Part shown: one piece after another, positions 57,116-64,000 of the stretch
Layout: every line of letters starts with the position of its first letter
Numbering within the stretch: position 1 is the first letter of the stretch
Source of the DNA: Caenorhabditis elegans
Lineage: Eukaryota > Nematoda > Chromadorea > Rhabditida > Rhabditidae
Assembly: GCF_000002985.6 (NCBI RefSeq)
Contig: NC_003280.10
Location: 9,606,501-9,670,500 of the forward strand
Direction: 5' to 3'
Length of the DNA stretch: 64,000 bases
The notes under the pieces: generated by a model
Seen by the model: the letters and a program-made list of their open reading frames with translations, nothing else
Databases searched by the model: none
What the model was told of the DNA's origin: nothing
Translations under genes and position numbers: made by a program

Positions 57116-59164
57116 TCACCCAACAGATCCCATCGATGGTACCGAACTTTTAGGCCTCGTGTGGAACATCATCATACCCGAAGCTCCACCACTGCCCATT
57201 GAAGCTGTACTTTGCTTAGCTAGACTTCCGGAAGACGTAATTGAATTAGGATCTTTGGATATAGAAGCCATTCGACCTCCACTGGGAGGTCTTGGAGCAC
57301 CTCCTCCGCCCATTCCCATCATTGCGAGGCTTGCAGCACCAGCGCCACCCTGAGAGGTATCCACGTCACTGAGAATTCCGATCATTTTCAAGTTGGCAAT
57401 GATGGATTCTTGTGATTCTCGTGTTGCAATGACCTTGACTTTGGACTCTTTATGCAGATTTCTGGCTTTTCGACAGAGAATGAAGTTTCCGAAATAGTCG
57501 ATTCGGAGATTTTTGTTGTTAGCGATTAGTGATAATGGGTAAACAATTGGAAGAAAGCATCGAGCATTGATGTACATCATATCAAGCGTGGAATCTTCTG
57601 AAAGAAGTTTAGTTTTCAGACTATTCTGATCTTTATTTCATATTAAACTCACCTAGATTTATAAATCTCTTGACAATTACATGCAAGATGAAGTCGGCCA
57701 AACAAGCGATGTACAGCATGATGTAGGAATTTTTGAAAAACGTCATTTGTCCACTGAGATTTTGGATCTAAAATTGATGTCAAATGTAAAACTAGAATAT
57801 AAATCCTCAAAAAACTCACTTTCTGGTCATTTCTCATTCCACCGAGTAGGCAGGCACGAGTGTGAGAACCTTTTGCCGATTTGAACATGAGAACCGAGAT
57901 CTGAAATTCAAAATAATAATTATAATATGTTTATTTAAGTTTTGTTGAAATTGCGTCACATGCGTGAGACTTTTTCTAAGGGAACTAAACATAGGATTTT
58001 TATTTTCTGTTGAATATATAAACTAGCCAAAACAGGATACTTACTATAATACATGGCAAAAACAATATTCCGTGATAGAAGTCGTAGTATACATTCGCGA
58101 TGAGTGAACTTTTGATTGAAATTTCATCATTTGAAGATTGAAGAACTTCAAGTCCAGCAGCTTCTTTGAGTTGATCATCACTATTCAAATAGATTCCTCG
58201 AATAATCATCTCCATAATTACGGAGACCACTACTTCGATGACCTATAAAAGGTATTTAGTATTTGTATTTAATATTTATTGTAATAAAAATATTGATACC
58301 CACCCGGAAAACTGCCACATATCGAAACTTGGGACTTTCTCGAATCGTTGGACTCCGATTGTACGTTATCCGTTCAACAGTTGTCCAAAACACAGTGAGT
58401 GCTGGAATAGCACGGCTGACTGATAGAGTTGTCGAGAAGAAGGCTTCGGATTTTGTCGTGCGATTCACGTTGGCACCCCACATTGCAGCTGGAAAGGTTT
58501 ATTTTAGAAAAATAATCAGAAATATTAGTTTCAAGGTTTAAAGATCAAAATATATCCGTATTATCATCAAAATTGTGAAATGCACATAGCAAACAAGTGT
58601 GCATACATATAATTGTGTACCTACGACAAGTGCGTGACCAACTCGGCGTTGTGAGCCAGCTTCTTGTCTTACTAGATAGGTTTTGCCAAAAAATATTAAC
58701 ACGGCTTTATCTTTGGCAAAATTTTGACAAAAGTTGAGGTTAGTAAAGGACACGTCTCAAGTATAATCTAACTTTTGCCAAACCTCGGACTACATTGGCA
58801 AGAGTTGGATCTAACTTGGACTAATTGCATTACACTTCCTGAACTTGCCAAAGTTTTGATACAAGTGAAGATTTTTTGGGCTAAAGTTTGACAAAAAGAT
58901 ATCGTTTACAGTTATACTCGAGCAAGAAATCCCATTTCTGTAGGCAAGTGGGTCTTCATTTTGTGCCTATATAAACTCACCAGCGGCCACAACATTTGAA
59001 CAAGCCAGCACAATATGAGCAACGGACAAAAACCGTAAATTATTTCCGGTAAACTTTGGATAGACCGTAGATCGATGTGTGGCTCTGAGGTAGCACAGAT
59101 TGAGGTAAACTCCGACAACCGAAAGGATCAGACACGAGGTAAAAAACACAATTTCAAGAACCAT
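57116..59164 (-). CDS. Serpentine 7TM receptor, chemoreceptor-like
   Basis: Exons 58981-59164, 58304-58488, 58045-58242, 57820-57900, 57653-57767 and 57116-57597 give 414 residues. Hydrophobic helices are visible at [20 protein letters not shown] (TM1), [15 protein letters not shown] (TM2), a helix around [17 protein letters not shown] ending in an ER motif, [55 protein letters not shown] and [15 protein letters not shown]. The layout suits a nematode chemosensory GPCR, but the family (for example srb, srx, sre) is not clear. The tail is unusual: a Gly/Met/Ser-rich stretch ([21 protein letters not shown]) ends the protein. Intron 1 (58489-58980) contains several TTGCCAAA-type short repeats. 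Confidence 0.75.
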
Positions 59165-61200
59165 GGCGCCTGGAATGCTGATTAAATGAAAGAAAAATAT
59201 GCAGAAGTGAGAAGAAAAGAAAGGAAAAAATAATTGAATTTGGAGGGGGAGGATATGTGTGTCTTTGTAACATAGAGAAACCTAAATTAAAACCTCTCAA
59301 AAATCACCTGCCTAGTTTTATATAATAGTTTTCTATTCACAGACTACTTTTTTTAGTTATATAAACTGTGTATGATAGGTATATTGAGAGTAGAAGAAGG
59401 AATTTGATGTGGGCCCAAAAATGAAGAAAAACATGAAAACAATCAAGTCCCACAGGAAATCGAGTTGGCGATACGTAGATTGTTATTTATTAGCGTTATG
59501 TTCTCTGAATATAATGAGATGTATAACAAGAAGGTATATACATAGATAAATCGATGCACATTGATGAGCACTATTTTAGGGAACTTTTAAATGAGAATAT
59601 GCTGTGTCGAAGTTTTTTCTCGGAAATTTATACAGAAATATAAAGAAATAATAGTTACTTTTTATCAAAAATTTCAAAAATTTGGCCAAAATCTACTATT
59701 AAAATCGCTATGTGCCTATAGCACCTTAGAGTCAGCTTTTGAGCCGCTTTTTTAAATCTATTAATAAGAAGTGAGATATCTTTATAAAGCACAAATAAAT
59801 AGTTTTATATATTTCTGTATAAATTTCCAGAATAAAACTTCGACACAACGATGAGACTTATGAGATTTTGTAAATATTGCCATTTCGTCTGGCTCAAAGG
59901 TTCAAAAAGGTGGGCTCGAGTCTAGAATTCAAGGATTATACAAAAATGGAGAAACTTTCTCTAGTTGATATAAGAACAACTCTTTGATTCACTCGTCATT
60001 TCCCCGTCTATCGACAGTGAAGGCTAATCGAAAGTGATTGTAGGCAGGTGTAAAAGTGCTGATTTACTTTGGTTGCCATGCTCACATGGAGACACGGAAC
60101 CTTGGGTCAGATTGTTCAACTCAAGAATAAAACAATGCAAGAATTGAAACATCTGATGGTCAAAAAGTGATAATGGGTGGTTTGATATATACATGCATGG
60201 GAGGGTGACTGCTGCATAGACAAAACTATGTGTGAGATTTGAGCGTGTTGTCAAGCCCGTGCTTCTCTGCGTTTCTTTCAAGTTGCTCTCAAGGGCACAG
60301 AGCGGTAATTGGTTAGATGCGAAGTAAGAATAGACAGACGAGCCTGCCTAATGACGACGTAAAAATGAAGAGCTGTGAAAAAATGTGAGTAATGGATGAG
60401 GTTTTCTGACAGAACTAGCAAGCCGAATCAATTTGGCAGATGCTATAAGGAAAGGATATACCATGTGATAAAAGTTACAGTTGTCAAAGCAGATGACCCT
60501 AATCTAAATCTATCAGCAGGAAGGTAGGCAGACCTTCCCCTTTCCTAAGTCTCATTTGTCTTTCTTACGCCATAAGCTTTTGCATACGTCTATTCATGTG
60601 ATTTTCTGGCTCACTATCAGTGTAGACTTATATTTAAAAAGAATGTTCTTGTTCAATTTGGTAGTAGGTAGGTGGTATAGGTGGATGCATAGGTATGCAT
60701 TTTGGTGATTTGTCAAAGATCTGTGCGCCTTTAGGGAAAACGATATGTCGAGTGTGAGTAATTCAATGACATAATTAAACGTTTCATTATTATGTTTTAT
60801 CAAACATCAAAAATCTTATTAAGAACTCCTGTCAACCGGAAGTCTAAGCTCGCCGAGCAGGTGGTACACGTGAAGAAAAATGTCTGAAAATCGTGTTTCT
60901 GAAATAGCATTAAAGTCTATAATTTGTTCTCGGTTTTGGATTTTACACATTTTCAGGTTCTCGATTAATTAGAGTCACAGTTTTTTCAGATTCCTACAGC
61001 TGCAGGAATGTGTTTCACCAGATGTGTCGAGAGACTGTGACTGGGTGAGATACGCAGAGTTATTCCGAGAGGAGTGCACATACGACACTCTGTAATAACA
61101 CTAGCACTCCTTGTTTATCGTAAATGCTCATTGATTTATTTAATGCGAATTTTTCGAAAATAGTGCTTTCTTTTTCTATTTGTCCGTTTTATATTAAATA
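59165..61200. other. 2 kb intergenic region with promoter-type motifs
   Basis: No supported gene. A CTCTGCGTTTC motif lies at 60264-60275 and its inverse GATACGCAGAG at 61049-61059. The right 400 bp is copy 1 of a duplicated upstream sequence that recurs before taf-8 (see the repeat feature). Confidence 0.45.
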
Positions 61201-61317
61201 TTTATCAATTATAATATTAATCATGTCAAAGAAAAGGCACGTTTCATGAGTCAGTTTTAAAATTTGATAATATCATAATTTCCATTTTTCAGAGTTCCGC
61301 AGACATGTCGAAAAAAA

Positions 61318-62020
61318 ATGATTGTTGTTGATGGAATTGAAATCATGATTCCCAATGATAAATTAGACGAAGTGGTCAGCATCTTCAAGAGCGGCGTACA
61401 TATAGACGACTTAGAAGGTTGGCAGACCGAGGTAATTTTTTCTTAATTAATTCCCTCACAAAAGTTTCAATTATAGGCTGCTCACGAGGAAGAAAACTTC
61501 GAAAAATTCATCACGGAGGCGAGGGAGTTTTCAAACATGAGCCCACCAGACATTGATCAATTTGAAATAAAAGCGCGGGGAGCTGCTTCGATCTGCGTGG
61601 TGGAGTTCTTTTTGAAGCACTTTGGAATTCTTATCAAATCGAACAAAGCAAAGAGCAGTTTGATGGAGGTCATTTGTTTCGGACTGAGCAGCAAGCAGGC
61701 GGTTCAGGTTATAGATATCTGGATGAAAGCAGAAAAGTAAGTCTACTTTAGCATGAATATTATTTATCTTTTGATTTAGGTCGGATCCGAATTACTATGA
61801 GAATTACTATGACTCATGTATGACGAAGGAAGGCAGAGAAGCGACACTGGATTCAATCAACGAGATGGCCGCCATCTTTGACAAAGCAGATTTAGTTCTC
61901 ATTGAAGCCGAGCTGAAGATCATGACATCGGTGACACTCCGCGATGTCAAGAAAGACACGCGAAAGATCGGAAACTATTCATATGACTACTCGCGTATTG
62001 CCTTTTCTTCTTCTCTGTAA
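61318..62020 (+). CDS. Acidic protein of unknown function
   Basis: Exons 61318-61431, 61477-61736 and 61780-62020 give 204 residues from ATG 61318 (MIVVDGIEIMIPNDKLDEVV). An upstream start at about 61223 (MSKKR) would need a GC-AG intron to join the same frame at 61293 (VPQTCRKKMIVV), which is possible. The protein is mainly helical, with hydrophobic helices (AASICVVEFFLKHFGILI; SSLMEVICFGLSSKQAVQVI) and acidic loops. No catalytic or zinc motif was recognised. It lies between two copies of a duplicated promoter segment and upstream of taf-8. A nematode-restricted protein is likely. Confidence 0.75.
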
Positions 62021-62262
62021 TAAATTATTCTCTGTAATTTTCGTTTCTGCTTTGTTTATTTGGGAGTTTTTTTTTTCTTAAAATTTGTTTCTGTTGCGGC
62101 GAGACCCCTTATGTAGGGAATACGATTCGAGATGTGAATAGTTCGATGACATAATAAAATGTTTCTTCTTGATGTATTATCTTACATCACAGATCTGATT
62201 AAGAATTGAACTCCTGCCGACCGGAATTCTCATACGTGAAGAAAAATGTCTGAATGCGTATG

Positions 62263-62516
62263 GCGCAACATATTTGACGCTCAAAATATCTCGTAGCGAA
62301 AACGACAGTAATTCTTTAAATTACTACTACTGTAGCGCTTGTGTCGAATTCACACTGTCGATTAACTGGCTCGATTATTGAAATGCTTTTATTTTCGAAT
62401 TGTGATAGTGATATTTCATTTTCTTTTGTTTAAATCGACAAAAGCGCTACAGTAGTCATTTAAAGAATTACTGTAGTTTTCGCTACGATTTACTTTTCGC
62501 GTCAAATATGTTGCGC
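62263..62516. mobile_element. 254 bp foldback MITE (GCGCAACATATTTGACGC termini)
   Basis: Perfect 18 bp ends (GCGCAACATATTTGACGC and its complement) continue inward through CGTAGCGAAAAC, ACAGTAATTCTTTAAAT and CTACTGTAGCGCTT on both sides. There is a small unique centre near 62370-62420 and no coding capacity. It interrupts copy 2 of the duplicated upstream segment, so its insertion postdates that duplication or was lost from copy 1. Confidence 0.9.
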
Positions 62517-62823
62517 AGCAGGCATTATCAGAATTTTTTGTTCCCGTAATAGAGTCATAGTTTTCTCCAGATTCCTGCAGAAATTATTTTTTAAATGTTG
62601 TGTCGAGAGAGAGTGGCTGGATAAGATACATACATTTTCCGAGAGGAGTACACAAACAACACTCCGTAATAACACTTGCTCGTCTTGTTTATCGTAAATA
62701 TACATTGATTTTTTAATGCGAATTTTTAGCAGGCGCTTTGTTTTTCTCTATAAATTTACATCAACGTTTTTAATATATTTTTTTTTCATTAAATATTTTT
62801 AAAAACTTTAATCATTATTTCAG

Positions 62824-64000
62824 AATGCTTCCTCAACACAATACATTTATTAGGAGACCGACTATTGCAGGAAGGAGCTTTCATCCATCAGGATATTCTG
62901 TACAGCAATTTGTACCACAGCAGTCCAATTTTCAGCAGCCGATTAGGTAAAATCTGGTTTGAAAATGTTTGAAATCAATGTATATTTTCAGTAATTTCAC
63001 ACAAAAATCTGCTGAATCGCGAGCACAAAAACAAGTTGGAGCGAATTTTCTTCCTTCTATCGTCAATGAAGCTTATCATAACGTTTTGGAACAAATTGTG
63101 ACGGCAATGTGTTATAAAAGCGGATTCGATGATATCGAGGAAGGCGCGTTAGAAACTTTGATGCTTCTCTTTCATTCATGTAAGATTTTCGGAATTTATT
63201 CGAAATTAACTGTGAATTAATTATTTACAGATATAAAACGCATTGGTGAGCAGTCGAGATTTGCTTGTGAGGTTGCTGGACGTACTATTGTGACACCTGG
63301 AGATGTTTGGTTCGGACTTGTTAATATGGGAATTAAAGTCAACCAACTTTCGGATTTTCATCAAGATCAAATTATTTCCGCGCTGACCGTGCATGCTCGT
63401 TAGTTTTCACACATTTTTTCCGTCCTAATCTTGACAATTTTCAGCCGAAATAATCCCCCCAGAAGCTAAAAACCAAGCACTACGAATCGGAACACCTCGT
63501 CCTCATCCCAGTTATGTATACGAATGGCTTCCACCGTTGCCTGATCCTCATACCTATATCAAGACAGAAATAAGTGAAGATATCGATTTTTCGTATGAAA
63601 AAGTGCGTGAAGCAATGTCGCAAAAGAAACGGAATGGAATCACATCACTCGTTAATTATATGATTAGAAATTACCCATCTATCTGCTTGTTTCGAAACTT
63701 TGAAGAAATTATTCATGAGCAAGTCAAGAAAACTGTAAGTTATAATTAAATCAAATTATTATCAATTATCTTTTTAACATTTTTCAGTTCAACAAAGAAA
63801 GTGAGGAAAAACGAATGCAGGAAGCTTTTGTCGCTTTTCGAGATCTTGTTCAAACAAATGATATTGATGAAGTCAAAAACGTATCAAAATCGCTGTATGA
63901 CAAAGGACTAATCAGTAAACATGTGCGTTGAATTTCACAAATTTTGAATTTCTCAAAAATTCAAATTTCAGGAATTACAAAGTGGTACAGAAGTGTTGTG
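62824..64000 (+). CDS. taf-8: TAF8, TFIID subunit (5' part; runs off the window)
   Basis: Exons in the window are 62824-62946, 62992-63179, 63231-63398, 63445-63734, 63788-63922 and 63972 onward; the last is cut by the window end. The N-terminus is Gln/Pro-rich, then a histone fold of the BTP/Taf type: VNEAYHNVLEQIVTAMCYKS, GALETLMLLFHSYIKRIG, CEVAGRTIVTPGDVWFGL. A TAF8 C-terminal domain follows (PEAKNQALRIGTPRPHPSYV; YEWLPPLPDPHTYIKT), which in TFIID contacts TAF2 and TAF10. The protein is a general transcription factor in the nucleus. No defects are visible in the part seen. The upstream region includes a copied promoter segment and a MITE. Confidence 0.94.

Larger units (their letters stand above)
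60750..62735. repeat. Duplicated upstream region: copy 1 ~60750-61165, copy 2 ~62130-62735
   Basis: Shared blocks in the same order: CGATGACATAAT-like, CGTGAAGAAAAATGTCTGAA, AGAGTCA.AGTTTT..CAGATTCCT, TGTGTCGAGAGA, CCGAGAGGAGT.CACA, ACACTC.GTAATAACACT and TTGTTTATCGTAAAT. Copy 1 precedes the unrecognised acidic gene and copy 2 precedes taf-8. Copy 2 is interrupted at GTCTGAA by a 254 bp foldback element that is missing from copy 1. The two genes therefore probably share ancestral promoter sequence. Confidence 0.85.

Noticed and set aside
59165-61200. tRNA or snRNA gene in the long intergenic region
   Set aside because: No A-box/B-box pair or cloverleaf could be found on either strand by eye.

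Overview
This window is nematode genomic DNA and almost certainly Caenorhabditis elegans. The base composition is AT-rich, most introns are short, and the 3' splice sites read TTTTCAG. Gaps between genes are small, and several MITE-like repeats typical of that genome are present. The recognisable genes occur in an order that matches, from memory, the T15H9-ZK1307-ZK1320 part of chromosome II: hlh-6, dnj-20, glucosidase II beta, fzr-1, sqv-8, gstk-1, a CYP13A P450 and taf-8. That placement is recall and was not searched. All exon models were built by hand from splice consensus and reading frame; wherever an exon set is given, the summed coding length is a multiple of three.

Layout. 1-10.7 kb: an intronless poly(A) polymerase gene (-), a small lysine-rich membrane protein (-), a PDZ-like protein (+), hlh-6 (-) and a coiled-coil protein (-). 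12.1-19.9 kb: two ER protein-folding genes, dnj-20 (-) and glucosidase II beta (+), diverge from a shared promoter of about 470 bp that carries paired ACGT-core sites resembling XBP-1 elements. 20-30 kb: a gene-poor, repeat-dominated interval with a 1.4 kb near-perfect palindrome and three successive tandem arrays (periods 40, 35 and 15 bp). The first array is an uninterrupted run of heat-shock-element pentamers. A 409 bp inverted-repeat transposon follows. 30-44.4 kb: a rhodopsin-class peptide-receptor-like GPCR (+), fzr-1 (-), then sqv-8 and a CCDC130/Yju2-type splicing factor gene (+, operon-like spacing). 44.4-47.4 kb: a tandem segmental duplication that made two small MSP-domain sperm genes (-) with a decayed copy of the CCDC130-homologue 3' end between them, then a small secreted protein whose C-terminus resembles an amidated peptide precursor. 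47.9-56.3 kb: a DDAH/amidinotransferase-like enzyme (-), gstk-1 (+), two tandem paralogous secreted proteins (-) and a CYP13A P450 (-). 57.1-59.2 kb: a 7TM chemoreceptor-like gene (-). 61.2-64 kb: an unrecognised acidic protein (+) and the 5' part of taf-8 (+), whose upstream regions are copies of each other.

Functional themes. ER quality control is represented by DNAJB11-type dnj-20 and glucosidase II beta. Cell-cycle control is represented by fzr-1 (APC/C activator). Proteoglycan synthesis is represented by sqv-8, and detoxification by gstk-1 and the P450. The rest are basal RNA/transcription factors (poly(A) polymerase, CCDC130 homologue, TAF8) and chemosensory or sperm lineage-specific genes. 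Nothing looks prokaryotic or virus-derived. No tRNA or rRNA gene was recognised.
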